From assembly GCF_012274275.1 (NCBI RefSeq), contig NZ_JAANZA010000001.1:62001-126000 (forward strand): a stretch of 64,000 nucleotides of DNA. Reading direction: 5' to 3'. The first letter of the stretch is position 1. The number at the start of each line of letters is the position of its first letter. Positions 34,552 through 43,206 of this stretch are shown one piece after another. Source of the DNA: Cryobacterium sp. BB307. Lineage in GTDB: Bacteria > Actinomycetota > Actinomycetes > Actinomycetales > Microbacteriaceae. Both the position numbers and the translations under genes were made by a program. Under the pieces are notes generated by a model, which was not told where the DNA came from, did no database searches, and saw only the letters and a list, made by a program, of their open reading frames with translations.

Positions 34552-34956
34552 ATGCGCTCGGAGACCATCCAGTTCACGACCGGCGACCGCGAGGTGGTGC
34601 TCGACATCACGCGCGAGTGCGCCGATCTCGTCGCCGGCGAAGGCGACGGGCTTCTGCACGTGTTCGTGCCGCATGCCACCGCCGGCATCGCGATCATCGA
34701 GACCGGCGCCGGCAGCGACACCGATCTACTGCGGGCGCTCGACGACCTGCTGCCCGCGGACGACCGGTGGGTGCACCGGCACGGCAGCCGCGGCCACGGA
34801 CGCTCGCACGTCGCACCCGCGCTCATCCCGCCGTACGCGAGCGTTCCGGTGCTCGGCGGCGCGCTCGCGCTCGGCACCTGGCAGAGCATCTGTCTCGTCG
34901 ACCTGAATGTGGACAACCCGGTGCGCTCGGTGCGACTGTCGTTCCTGCCCGGCTGA
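34552..34956 (+). CDS. YjbQ family protein (UPF0047)
   Basis: 134 aa. HVFVPHATAGIAIIE and the histidine-rich HRHGSRGHGRSHVAPALIPPYAS are the YjbQ core, as is the C-terminal GTWQSICLVDLNVDNPVRSV. Some members show weak thiamin phosphate synthase activity; the physiological role is unclear. ATG 34552 is used; ATG 34544 is out of frame. Convergent with the SDR gene across a family C palindrome. Confidence 0.9.
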   Translation: MRSETIQFTTGDREVVLDITRECADLVAGEGDGLLHVFVPHATAGIAIIETGAGSDTDLLRALDDLLPADDRWVHRHGSRGHGRSHVAPALIPPYASVPVLGGALALGTWQSICLVDLNVDNPVRSVRLSFLPG

Positions 34957-34968
34957 GAACCCACCCAC

Positions 34969-35029
34969 ATTGAGTCGGGAGTATTGGCCGTTTTGAGCGC
35001 GCCAAAGCGGCCATAACTCCCGACTCGAT
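34969..35029. repeat. Palindrome family C, copy 1
   Basis: ATTGAGTCGGGAGTATTGGC and the facing GCCATAACTCCCGACTCGAT form a stem of about 27 bp with a few mismatches. It exactly fills the gap between the convergent YjbQ and SDR genes, so it can act as a two-way terminator. A second copy is at 52137-52199. Confidence 0.8.
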
Positions 35030-35031
35030 GA

Positions 35032-35769
35032 CTACTTCGGGGCCATCCGGATCGCGCCGTCGAGGCGGATCGTCTCCCCGTTCAGCATCGGGTTCTCGAT
35101 GATCTGCCGCACGAGCAGGGCGTACTCCTCGGGCCGGCCCAGCCGCGACGGGTGCGGCACCTGCTGCCCCAGCGACTCGCGCGCCGCCTCCGGCAGCCCG
35201 GCCATCATCGGCGTGTCGAAGATGCCCGGCGCGATCGTCATCACCCGGATTAGCCGCGGCGCGAACTCCCGCGCGAGCGGCAGCGTCATCGCGGCCACCG
35301 CGCCCTTCGACGCCGAATATGCGGCCTGCCCCACCTGACCGTCGAACGCGGCGACGGATGCGGTGTTCACGATCACCCCGCGCTCCCCCTCATCCGGCTC
35401 GGTCGCCGCGATCGCCTCGGCCACGAGGCGGGTCACGTTGAAGGTGCCGATCAGGTTGACCCGGATGACGCGCTCAAAGTTCTCGAGCGGCTGCGGCCCC
35501 TCGCGTCCGAGCGTGCGCTCCGCTGTCGCGACCCCAGCGCAGTTCACGGCCACCCGCAGCGGCGAGCGCGCGGCGCCGATCGCCGCGCGCACCTGCGCCT
35601 CATCGGTGACGTCGCCCTGCACGAATTGGATGCCGTCCACCGGCTCGCGCGGCTCCGCGCGGTCGAGCGCGATGACGTGCGCACCGGCAGCGGCGAGTTC
35701 GCGTGCCGTTGCCAGCCCGAGGCCGGAGGCGCCGCCGGTGACGAGCGCCGAGCATCCGGAAATCCGCAT
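35032..35769 (-). CDS. SDR family oxidoreductase, type II 3-hydroxyacyl-CoA dehydrogenase-like
   Basis: 245 aa. [19 protein letters not shown] binds [21 protein letters not shown] carries the catalytic Tyr and Lys; [13 protein letters not shown] and [16 protein letters not shown] resemble HSD10/3-hydroxy-2-methylbutyryl-CoA dehydrogenases. ATG 35769 is 2 nt after the thiolase stop. Together they would perform the last two steps of a beta-oxidation cycle, for example in branched-chain amino acid or fatty acid breakdown. Confidence 0.9.
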   Translation of the reverse strand: MRISGCSALVTGGASGLGLATARELAAAGAHVIALDRAEPREPVDGIQFVQGDVTDEAQVRAAIGAARSPLRVAVNCAGVATAERTLGREGPQPLENFERVIRVNLIGTFNVTRLVAEAIAATEPDEGERGVIVNTASVAAFDGQVGQAAYSASKGAVAAMTLPLAREFAPRLIRVMTIAPGIFDTPMMAGLPEAARESLGQQVPHPSRLGRPEEYALLVRQIIENPMLNGETIRLDGAIRMAPK

Positions 35770-35771
35770 TC

Positions 35772-36932
35772 TTAGAGCCTTTCGATGATCGTGGCGTTGG
35801 CCATGCCGCCGCCTTCGCACATGGTCTGCAGTCCCCAGCGGCCGCCGGTGGACTCGAGCTGGTTCACCAGCGTGGTGAGGAGACGAGTGCCGGATGACCC
35901 GAGCGCGTGCCCGAGCGCGATCGCCCCGCCGCGCGGGTTGAGCTTGTCCGGGTCGGCGTCGAGGTCCTGCAGCCAGGCGAGGGGCACGGAGGCGAATGCC
36001 TCGTTGACCTCGTAGGCGTCCATGTCGTCGATGTTGAGGTCGGCGCGCTCCAGCACCTTGCGCGTCGCCGGGATGATGCCGGTGAGCATGAGCAGCGGGT
36101 CGCTGCCGGTGACCGCGAACGAGTGGAAGCGCGCGCGGGGCGCGAGGCCGAGGCTCTTCGCTTTCTCGGCGCTCATGATGAGCGCGGCGGATGCCCCGTC
36201 GGTCAGCGGGCTGGAGTTTCCCGGGGTGATCTTCCAGTCGAGGTCCGGGAAGCGCGCGGCGAGCTCGTCGGTGCGGAACGCGGGGTTCAGGCCGGCCAGC
36301 CCCTCGGCGGTCGTCGACTCGCGCACGGTCTCGTCGACCAGCATCCCGCCGATCGGGATGATCTCGTCGGCGAAGGCGTCCCGCGCCTCGACCGCGAGGC
36401 GGTGCGAGCGCGCCGAGAACTCGTCGAGCTGCTCGCGGTTGAAGCCCCACTGCTGGGCGATCAGCTCGGCGGAGACGCCCTGGTTGACCAGCCCCTCCGG
36501 GTAGCGCTCCTTGATGCGGGTGCCGTACGGGTTCATCCCTCCGGCGGAGGAGCCGAGCGGGATCCGGCTCATCGACTCGACCCCGGCCGCGATCACGATT
36601 TCGTACTGGCCGGTCATGACGCCCTGCGCGGCGAACATCGCCGCCTGCTGGCTGGAGCCGCACTGGCGGTCAATGGTCGTGCCCGGCACGGTGTCGGGGA
36701 AGCCCGCGGCTAGCACCGCGTTGCGGGCAACGTTGAACGTCTGCTCACCCGCTTGCGACACACATCCGGCGATCACGTCGTCGACGGCTGCCGGATCGAC
36801 GCCGTTGCGCGCGACCAGAGCCTCGAGGGTCTCGGCCAGCAGGTCGACCGGGTGAATTTCGGACAGTTGCCCGCCGGGCTTGCCGCGTCCGGAGGGCGTG
36901 CGGATTACGTCGACTATCACAGCATCGTGCAT
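35772..36932 (-). CDS. Acetyl-CoA C-acyltransferase (thiolase)
   Basis: 386 aa degradative thiolase. Catalytic residues are visible: C91 in [11 protein letters not shown]342 in [14 protein letters not shown], and C372 in [10 protein letters not shown]. The start ATG 36932 is preceded by TAGGCT at 6 nt, indicating a leaderless mRNA. First gene of a two-gene operon with the SDR. Confidence 0.95.
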   Translation of the reverse strand: MHDAVIVDVIRTPSGRGKPGGQLSEIHPVDLLAETLEALVARNGVDPAAVDDVIAGCVSQAGEQTFNVARNAVLAAGFPDTVPGTTIDRQCGSSQQAAMFAAQGVMTGQYEIVIAAGVESMSRIPLGSSAGGMNPYGTRIKERYPEGLVNQGVSAELIAQQWGFNREQLDEFSARSHRLAVEARDAFADEIIPIGGMLVDETVRESTTAEGLAGLNPAFRTDELAARFPDLDWKITPGNSSPLTDGASAALIMSAEKAKSLGLAPRARFHSFAVTGSDPLLMLTGIIPATRKVLERADLNIDDMDAYEVNEAFASVPLAWLQDLDADPDKLNPRGGAIALGHALGSSGTRLLTTLVNQLESTGGRWGLQTMCEGGGMANATIIERL

Positions 36933-36938
36933 GGCCCC

Positions 36939-36944
36939 AGCCTA
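36939..36944 (-). promoter_or_regulatory. -10 element for leaderless thiolase mRNA
   Basis: TAGGCT on the minus strand, 6 nt before ATG 36932. Confidence 0.45.
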
Positions 36945-36969
36945 TCCGTGAGGGTCACGAACCTTCCGT

Positions 36970-37026
36970 GAGGGGTGACAAACCTGCCTTCGCGGGGTAC
37001 CGCCCGGACGGTTGGCGACCCCTCAG
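36970..37026. repeat. Palindrome family B, copy 4 (diverged)
   Basis: Outer arms TGAGGGGT/ACCCCTCA with a diverged interior; located 39 nt downstream of the Lrp-type regulator stop, hence at the end of that transcript. Confidence 0.55.
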
Positions 37027-37064
37027 CGAGAGGGCGGCGAGCACCGGCACGAGAAACGTCGGGG

Positions 37065-38054
37065 TCAGCTGGCCGGGGAGTCGAGCACTAGGAGGGGCCC
37101 CCGGCGCACCGCTTGCATCACAATGCGTGCCTCATCGATCTGGACGTCAGGGAAGCGGCCGATGACATCCGTCTGGAATGCGTATAACTCGTCTTCATCC
37201 TCGACGAGCACATCGATCAGAAAACTCGCGTGCCCGGTCGACGAGGCGCAGAACCGCACGCTGCGGTGAGCGCCCAGGGCACGGCCGAGCTCATCGCTCA
37301 GCGCGGACGGCGCTCGCAACCACATGACCGCCTCAACGCTCAAGCCAAAGATCGCCGGCGTGACCTCGGTGCGCACGTGAAGCACGCCGGAGGAGAACAA
37401 GGCATCCACCTTGCGCCGTGCGGTCTGCGCGCTCACTCCGACATCGGTCGCCAGACTGGAAATCGCCGCGCGACCGTCGATCGCGAGCAGGTCGATCAGT
37501 TGCCGGTCTGTGTCATCGATGTGCACGTTCGCGTTGACCGTACGGTCCGCGGTCCACAACCCCTCGGTGAGCTGCTGCACGACATGATCGGGCAAACCGC
37601 CGGCGTTCCAGTCGTAGCCCGAGCGGTGAAGCTTGAGCACTGTGCCGACGTCAAAACTGATCAGCCCAGTCAGGTCAGGAAGGTCTCGGAACAGAAAGCG
37701 GTTCAATGCGTCGGGATCCGGCGGCAGGAAGTAGCCGGCGATGTTGCCGGAGCCTTCCAGAATCGACACCGAGGATGCGTCGGCGCGGTGGGCGAGGATG
37801 GCAGCGACCTCGTGCACTCGGCGTGTCTCAATCTCGGCGCGCAGCAGGATGCCACGCGCGTGCGCAACGCGGGCAACATCCAGGTAGGTGGAGACGCGCA
37901 CGGTGCCGTCATCGAGCAGCCTCTGTCCCCGCCGAGCCGCTGTGCGTTCAGGGATGTCCAGCGCACGTGCGACGGCACCCCACGATGCGCGCCCATTGAC
38001 CTGCAGTGCCGCCGCGATGGCGCGATCGACGTCCTTGCCGTTGCCCGAGGTCAT
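37065..38054 (-). CDS. Lrp/AsnC family regulator with two HTH-ligand domain units
   Basis: 329 aa, about twice a normal Lrp. Two helix-turn-helix parts (about 10-55, GAVARALDIPERTAARRGQRL; about 178-225, SSLATDVGVSAQTARRKVDAL) each followed by an AsnC-type ligand-binding region. Downstream of, and on the same strand as, the polyamine uptake/catabolism genes (38125-44691), 70 bp after the ATPase stop, with its own promoter region containing a 13-bp palindrome. It is a strong candidate for the local regulator, sensing an amino acid or polyamine-derived ligand. Confidence 0.88.
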   Translation of the reverse strand: MTSGNGKDVDRAIAAALQVNGRASWGAVARALDIPERTAARRGQRLLDDGTVRVSTYLDVARVAHARGILLRAEIETRRVHEVAAILAHRADASSVSILEGSGNIAGYFLPPDPDALNRFLFRDLPDLTGLISFDVGTVLKLHRSGYDWNAGGLPDHVVQQLTEGLWTADRTVNANVHIDDTDRQLIDLLAIDGRAAISSLATDVGVSAQTARRKVDALFSSGVLHVRTEVTPAIFGLSVEAVMWLRAPSALSDELGRALGAHRSVRFCASSTGHASFLIDVLVEDEDELYAFQTDVIGRFPDVQIDEARIVMQAVRRGPLLVLDSPAS

Positions 38055-38077
38055 GATGCCTCATTGTGCCGCACGTC

Positions 38078-38090
38078 AGCGATCATCGCT
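38078..38090. promoter_or_regulatory. 13-bp palindrome upstream of the Lrp-type gene
   Basis: AGCGATCATCGCT is a perfect dyad about 24 nt before the start codon of the regulator, with a CACAAT hexamer (minus strand) 8 nt before the ATG as possible -10. Candidate autoregulatory operator. Confidence 0.45.
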
Positions 38091-38124
38091 CAACACGGTA
38101 TTCGAGCACGCCCACGCACCGCGC

Positions 38125-39177
38125 TCATGACAACACGAGCGCGTCGCTCGACGACCAGCTCAGCTCGACCTGGTCACCGGCTGACAGCATCGACTCACCG
38201 TTCGCAACCACGCGCAGCATGGCACCCTGATACTCGACGAGGTACTGGACCTCGCCGCCACGGAAGACGCGTGAGACCACGGTCGCGGTGACCACCGAGT
38301 CGTCTGTCGAGAGCGGATCACCGATGCGCACCTTCTCCTGCCGCAGCACGAGGGTTGCTGCCCCAGAGTTCGACGTGCGAACCGGCACGGTGTCACCACC
38401 GGCGAGGACGGCCGTAGCGCGGGAGTTGTCGATCTCCACCGAAACGTCCAGCAGGTTGGCCGCACCGAGGAAGTCGGCCGCGAAGGGCGTGCGCGGGCGG
38501 CGGTACAGCTCCTCCGGGGTGCCGGCCTGCTCGACCACACCGTCCCGCATCAGCACGACCTGGTCGGAGAGGCTCATCGCCTCGTCCTGGTCGTGGGTGA
38601 CGAACACCGTGGTCAGCCCAAGCACCCGCTGCAGCTCGATCAGCTCGACCTGCATCTCCTCGCGCAGGCGCGCGTCGAGGTTCGACAGCGGCTCGTCGAG
38701 AAGCAGCACGCGTGGCTCACCGGCGATCGCGCGCGCAAGCGCGACGCGCTGCTGTTGACCACCCGACAGCTCTCGGGGCAGCCGCGACGCGAAGTCGCCC
38801 ATGCGCACCTGGTCGAGCGCCTGCTTGGCGAGTTCCTTCTGCTTGGCACGATTGCCGTAGCGCTTGCCCTGCATCCGGAGCGGGAAGCGCACGTTGTCGA
38901 GCACGGTCATGTGCGGGAACAGCGCGTAGCTCTGGAACATCATGCTGAGACCGCGCTTCTCGGGCGCGAGGTCGGTGACGTCTTGCCCGCCAACCGTGAT
39001 CGAGCCGCCGGAGGTTGTCTCCAGTCCGGCGATGCAGCGCAAGAGGGTGCTCTTGCCGCATCCGCTCGCCCCAAGGAGCGAGACGAAGGTGCCGGACGGC
39101 ACGCTGATGTCGATGCCCTTCAGCACTTCGGTCTCGCCGAACGACTTGCGCACGCTGGAGATGATGAGTTCGGCCAT
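38125..39177 (-). CDS. Polyamine-type ABC transporter ATP-binding protein (PotA-like)
   Basis: 350 aa. Walker A LLGASGCGKSTLLRCIAGLE, Q-loop MFQSYALFPHMTV, signature LSGGQQQRVALARAI, Walker B RVLLLDEPLSNLD and H-loop FVTHDQDEA, followed by a C-terminal TOBE regulatory domain (from about 270) as in PotA. ATG 39177 shares a base with the stop of the upstream permease. Energises import through the two permeases encoded before it. Confidence 0.94.
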   Translation of the reverse strand: MAELIISSVRKSFGETEVLKGIDISVPSGTFVSLLGASGCGKSTLLRCIAGLETTSGGSITVGGQDVTDLAPEKRGLSMMFQSYALFPHMTVLDNVRFPLRMQGKRYGNRAKQKELAKQALDQVRMGDFASRLPRELSGGQQQRVALARAIAGEPRVLLLDEPLSNLDARLREEMQVELIELQRVLGLTTVFVTHDQDEAMSLSDQVVLMRDGVVEQAGTPEELYRRPRTPFAADFLGAANLLDVSVEIDNSRATAVLAGGDTVPVRTSNSGAATLVLRQEKVRIGDPLSTDDSVVTATVVSRVFRGGEVQYLVEYQGAMLRVVANGESMLSAGDQVELSWSSSDALVLS

Positions 39178-39977
39178 TAGCTGAATGCCTTTCCGAGTCC
39201 GACGACCTTCTCGATGACAACGATGGCGATCGCCGTCAGCAGCATCGACAGGGTCGACACCGCCGCAACCGTGGGGTCGGCGCTGAATTCGAGCTTGCTG
39301 TAGATCGCCATGGGGAGTGTTTCGAGGGTCGGTGTCCTGACGAACAGCGCGATGACCGCGTCGTCGAACGAAACGATGAATGCGAGGAATGCGCCCGCGA
39401 CGATGCCCGGGCGGGCCATCGGGAGCAGGATGTGCCAGTAGCGGCGCCACCATGGCGCCCCCATCACGCGCGCCGCCTCCTCCGTGAAGCGGTCGCTTCG
39501 GGAGATGACGCCGACGACCGTGCGCATCACGTAGGGAATGGTGATGACGATGTGGGCGATGGTGAGGATGATCGCGGATGGCCCGCCGAGGAACTGCGAC
39601 GAGAACGAGAGCATGCCGATGGCGAAGATGATGCTCGGGATGATAAGCGGTGACATCGCCATCGACTGCACGAACGCTGCGCCAGGGAACCGGTGGCGGG
39701 TCACGGCCAGCGCCGTCAACGTGCCGATTGCGGCAGCCACGAGCGCCGTCACCGCGGCGATCTGCACGCTGGTCAGGAACGGTGTCATGTAGGTGTCATC
39801 GCTGAGCACCATCGCGAACCAGTCCAGCGTGAAGCCGGTCGGCGGAAACGCGAGGAAGCGCGATTCGTTGAATGCCGCGCCGACAACGACGATAAGCGGC
39901 GCGAACATGTACACGGTCACCGCCACGAAGAGCGCGACGGTGAGGATGCGTGCCCACAATGGGACAGAACGAACCAT
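39177..39977 (-). CDS. ABC transporter permease (PotC-like)
   Basis: 266 aa, six membrane segments. The EAARVMGAPWWRRYWHILLPMARPGI segment is the EAA loop contacting the ATPase. FNESRFLAFPPTGFTLDWF near the N terminus is typical of PotC-type spermidine/putrescine permeases. Precedes the ATPase by a one-base overlap. Confidence 0.92.
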   Translation of the reverse strand: MVRSVPLWARILTVALFVAVTVYMFAPLIVVVGAAFNESRFLAFPPTGFTLDWFAMVLSDDTYMTPFLTSVQIAAVTALVAAAIGTLTALAVTRHRFPGAAFVQSMAMSPLIIPSIIFAIGMLSFSSQFLGGPSAIILTIAHIVITIPYVMRTVVGVISRSDRFTEEAARVMGAPWWRRYWHILLPMARPGIVAGAFLAFIVSFDDAVIALFVRTPTLETLPMAIYSKLEFSADPTVAAVSTLSMLLTAIAIVVIEKVVGLGKAFS

Positions 39978-39981
39978 GTGG

Positions 39982-40803
39982 TTATCTCCTGGCCGAGAGC
40001 TTCGCCGTCAGCCCGATGGTGACCAGGACGACGATGAGCATGAGCAGTGACTGGGCAGCAGCAAACGGCCAGTTGAGGTTGGTCGTCGCATCGGTGTAGA
40101 TGATGGCTGCAAGGACGGGGATCTGTGCTCCGCCGATGAGGTTCGGCGTGATGAACGAGCTGATGGACATCGCGAAGGCGAGGGTGCCGCCGGCGATGGC
40201 GCCCGGGATTGCGAGCGGGAAGACGACGCTCCAGGCCGTGCGCCCGAACGACGCGCCCATGGTGCGAGATGCTTCCTCGAGCCGCCGATCCACACCGTTG
40301 AGCACCCCCAGGATGGACAACACCGCGAACGGCACCAGCACCTGCACCATGGCGATGTTCACGCCGAGCTCGGTGCCGAGCAGCCCCTGACGCGACTTGC
40401 TGAGCTCAAGGAAACCGGGGATGTCGGCGAGCGGACCGGCAGGGCCGATCAGGATGACCCAGCCGAAGCTGCGCACGACGACGCTGGTCATGACCGGTAG
40501 CACGATCGCGATCATCATGAACGCCTGCACCTTCGCCGACGCGCGCGACATGGCGTACGCGAGCGGCAGCGAGATGAGGAGCACAACGGCCGTCTGCACG
40601 AGGGCCATGCGCAGCGATCGCATGGCTGCACCGGTGTGGAAGGCGGACTCGAAGAACCTGGTGAAGTTCTCGATGGTCCACCCCCCACCCGGGGTGGTGA
40701 AGCCGGACAGCAGAACGCTGGCCACGGGCAGCACGAAGCCGACCAGAAGCAACACCACCACGGGCAGGATGAGGAGCCAAGGCTCCAGTTTCAGGCGTCT
40801 CAC
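39982..40803 (-). CDS. ABC transporter permease (PotB-like)
   Basis: 273 aa, six membrane segments; EASRTMGASFGRTAWSVVFPLAIPGAIAG is the EAA loop. GTG 40803 overlaps the binding-protein stop by 4 bp, the prevailing style in this operon; the frame can be extended upstream to 40836 but that would run into the preceding gene. Pairs with the PotC-like permease. Confidence 0.92.
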   Translation of the reverse strand: MRRLKLEPWLLILPVVVLLLVGFVLPVASVLLSGFTTPGGGWTIENFTRFFESAFHTGAAMRSLRMALVQTAVVLLISLPLAYAMSRASAKVQAFMMIAIVLPVMTSVVVRSFGWVILIGPAGPLADIPGFLELSKSRQGLLGTELGVNIAMVQVLVPFAVLSILGVLNGVDRRLEEASRTMGASFGRTAWSVVFPLAIPGAIAGGTLAFAMSISSFITPNLIGGAQIPVLAAIIYTDATTNLNWPFAAAQSLLMLIVVLVTIGLTAKLSARR

Positions 40804-41873
40804 TGTGCGATGCGCAGGTTCCACTCGTCGGTCCATCCGGCGCGGCGCTCGTTGAGAACCGTGCTGTCGTAACGGACCAGCTTGCTGAGCGCGTCGCCGT
40901 GGATCACGGTGTCCGCGATGTCGCTCGAGAGCTCCGTGGTGGTGTTCACCGGGGAGTACAGCATTGCCTCAGCGAACGTCGCCTGCGCCTCGGGGCGCAG
41001 CGAGAAGTCGACAAGCTTCGTCGCCAGGTCGGAGTTCGTCCGCCCTGCAACAACGTTCGCCGTGATGAAGGATGCCGGGGCACCCTCATCCGGGACCGCG
41101 AACTCAACGTCCAGGCCGGCCTTGCGGAGGGTCTCCGCGTAGTCCTGCGAGTACGGTGCGATCCAGATGTCACGCGCCGAGAACGCCTGCTGCATGTCCG
41201 CCGACGTCTTGATCACGATGGCGTCACCCGACTGGGCGAGGTCACCGAGCGCGTCGAGCCCGGGCTCGAGGTCGTCCGTGTCGCCGCCGAGCGTCTCGTT
41301 CACCGCGAGCAGCGAGAGCAGCCCGTAGGAGTTCGACAGGTCGGTGAGTGCGACGTGCTGCGCGTACTTGGGGTCGAAGACGTCCTCCCACGAGTTCGGA
41401 GCCTTCTCGATGACGTCAGAGCGGTAGACGATACCGATCGGGGTCACCTGCATGACGGGTCCCTCGCCGCGCTCGAGTCCCTCGGTCGCGATCGGCGACA
41501 GGTCGTCGAAGGTGGTGAGGTCGGCGGGGTCGACCGGGTCGATGAGACCCTGGGCGGCCGCAATGGCCTCCTGTCCGCCCGAGAAGTGCACGACGTCGAG
41601 CTGCGGGGCGGATGCCTGCGCCGTCAGCTGTGCCAACGCGTCGGCGCTGTACAGCGTGACGAGCGTGATCTTGGCGTTGTACTCCTCTTCGAACGGCTTG
41701 ACGACCGCTTCGATGTAGGCCTTCTCCCAGTCACCGCCGAAGGACGTGACCACGAGCTCGACGGGGGCTCCCCCGTCGCTGTTGCCGGAAGGGGCGGACG
41801 TGGTGCTGCAGGCGCTGACCGCGAGCGCGAGGCCGATGGCGGCCGCCGCTGCGAAGGGTTTCGCAATTTTCAC
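40800..41873 (-). CDS. Extracellular solute-binding lipoprotein (PotD-like)
   Basis: 357 aa from GTG 41873. Signal peptide with lipobox AVSAC at about residue 22. The mature protein has the PotD/spermidine-putrescine-binding layout (VVTSFGGDWEKAYIEAVVKPFEEEYNAKI, LTDLSNSYGLLSL). The linked PuuC, PuuD and permeases argue for polyamines or gamma-aminobutyrate-type compounds as ligand; this is inference. Confidence 0.9.
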   Translation of the reverse strand: MKIAKPFAAAAAIGLALAVSACSTTSAPSGNSDGGAPVELVVTSFGGDWEKAYIEAVVKPFEEEYNAKITLVTLYSADALAQLTAQASAPQLDVVHFSGGQEAIAAAQGLIDPVDPADLTTFDDLSPIATEGLERGEGPVMQVTPIGIVYRSDVIEKAPNSWEDVFDPKYAQHVALTDLSNSYGLLSLLAVNETLGGDTDDLEPGLDALGDLAQSGDAIVIKTSADMQQAFSARDIWIAPYSQDYAETLRKAGLDVEFAVPDEGAPASFITANVVAGRTNSDLATKLVDFSLRPEAQATFAEAMLYSPVNTTTELSSDIADTVIHGDALSKLVRYDSTVLNERRAGWTDEWNLRIAQ

Positions 41874-41904
41874 GTGAGTGTATCCTCTCTGATTTTCTCT
41901 TGGT

Positions 41905-41929
41905 GCTTCGCCGCCAGGTGCGGCGGAGC
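41905..41929 (-). terminator. Intercistronic hairpin before the binding-protein gene
   Basis: GCTTCGCCGC (41905-41914) faces GCGGCGGAGC (41920-41929), one wobble, 5-nt loop. Lies in the 72-bp gap between the DUF3830-like gene and the binding protein; may process or stabilise the mRNA. Confidence 0.45.
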
Positions 41930-41945
41930 GTGCCTCGTGAGCGGT

Positions 41946-42419
41946 CTAGACGCGACCGATCGTGAGCTTCTTGATGCCGTTGATCCGGATGTCGTACGAC
42001 TCCTTCGCGAACTCCTTCAGACCCTCCGAGATGGTCGCGAAGATGTTCACGGGGGTCCATCCGAGCGGACCGAGGGTGCGAGCACCGGGCGCGTAGAAGA
42101 CGCCGATCTCCCAGTACTCGAAGGGGAGCCCACCCATCTGGTAGGGGCGCTGGTAGTACCACTGCAGGTCGCCGACGCCAGGGATCACCTGCTGGTTCTC
42201 GGCAGGGACCGCCTCGGGGTCGAACGTGTGGTGCGTCTCGGGCAGACCGACCATCACCTCGGGGCCGGCGTAGATGGCGTGCATCGCGTCCATGGTCGCG
42301 GGCTTCTCGAAGGCCTTCCACAGGGTCTCGCACGTCTGCGGTGCGAGGTCGAAGTGCAAGTCGGCAATCGCGCGCGGGCCGTTCTCGTACTCGAGGAAGA
42401 ACTGACGTACATCACTCAT
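41946..42419 (-). CDS. DUF3830 family protein (predicted cyclophilin-like fold)
   Basis: 157 aa, no signal or membrane segment. The pattern of short beta-rich segments (CETLWKAFEKPATMDAMHAIYAGPEVMV, LQWYYQRPYQMGGLPFEYWEIGVFY) resembles DUF3830 proteins, which recur beside amine and amino acid ABC transporters and have no assigned reaction. It lies between puuD and the binding-protein gene, suggesting a role in handling the imported substrate. Family call is from memory of sequence pattern and moderate. Confidence 0.65.
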   Translation of the reverse strand: MSDVRQFFLEYENGPRAIADLHFDLAPQTCETLWKAFEKPATMDAMHAIYAGPEVMVGLPETHHTFDPEAVPAENQQVIPGVGDLQWYYQRPYQMGGLPFEYWEIGVFYAPGARTLGPLGWTPVNIFATISEGLKEFAKESYDIRINGIKKLTIGRV

Positions 42420-42455
42420 GGTTCTTACGTGTTTCCGTTTCTTAGGTGGTGGGTG

Positions 42456-43205
42456 TCACACCGAGCGGTGGGACGCGGTCTTCGCGTGCGCGCGAACGAC
42501 GCTCACGAAGTGGTCAAAAAGGGAGCGCCGATGCGCCGGCTCGTGCATCTTCTCCGGGTGCCACTGCACCGCCAGGAAGTCCCAGTCCGTTGATGACTCG
42601 ACTGCCTCGATCACGCCGTCCTCTGACACGGCAGCAATGCGGAGGCCATCGGGCACCACGTCAGCGGCCTGATGGTGGATGCTGTTCACCGGCGTGCGGG
42701 TGCCGACGACGCCCGCGAGCGTGCTCTCCGGCTCGACGATCACGTCGTGCCGCCACGCCAGAAGCTCCGCCCCGGTGAGTCCGCGCGGGTGCTGCGCGGT
42801 GGTCGGGATGTCCTCGATCAGCCGGCCGCCCAGCGCGACAACGCCGATCTGCAGTCCCCGGCAGATGCCGAGAGTCGGGAGCCGTGCGTCGCGCGCCGCG
42901 CGGATGAGGGCGATCTCCGTCTCGTCTCGACCGCGGTCGTACCTCTCCGCCTCGGACGGCGTTCCGCCGTAGTTCTCCGGATGCACGTCGCCGCCGCCCG
43001 CGATGACGACTCCGTCCAACGTGCCGATCAGGCGCTGCGCGCCGGTCACATCCGTGTCGGGAATGAGCACGACCTGCGCGCCGGCATCCGTCAGCGACTG
43101 CACGTATTCGACGCCGAGCGTGTACAGGTCGGTGTTGTCGGACGCGTAGGTTGGCAGCTCACGGCGCCACATGGTGATGCCGATCAGCGGGGCCCCATCG
43201 GTCAT
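42456..43205 (-). CDS. puuD: Gamma-glutamyl-gamma-aminobutyrate hydrolase (PuuD-like class I glutamine amidotransferase)
   Basis: 249 aa. Catalytic triad of a class I amidotransferase: C115 in LGICRGLQ, H216 and E218 in VQWHPE; VIAGGGDVHPENYG is typical of the PuuD subfamily. It hydrolyses gamma-Glu-GABA to GABA and glutamate in the gamma-glutamylated putrescine pathway. ATG 43205 begins 1 nt after the PuuC-like stop. GABA produced could go to the gabTD pair encoded upstream. Confidence 0.9.
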   Translation of the reverse strand: MTDGAPLIGITMWRRELPTYASDNTDLYTLGVEYVQSLTDAGAQVVLIPDTDVTGAQRLIGTLDGVVIAGGGDVHPENYGGTPSEAERYDRGRDETEIALIRAARDARLPTLGICRGLQIGVVALGGRLIEDIPTTAQHPRGLTGAELLAWRHDVIVEPESTLAGVVGTRTPVNSIHHQAADVVPDGLRIAAVSEDGVIEAVESSTDWDFLAVQWHPEKMHEPAHRRSLFDHFVSVVRAHAKTASHRSV

Positions 43206-43206
43206 G

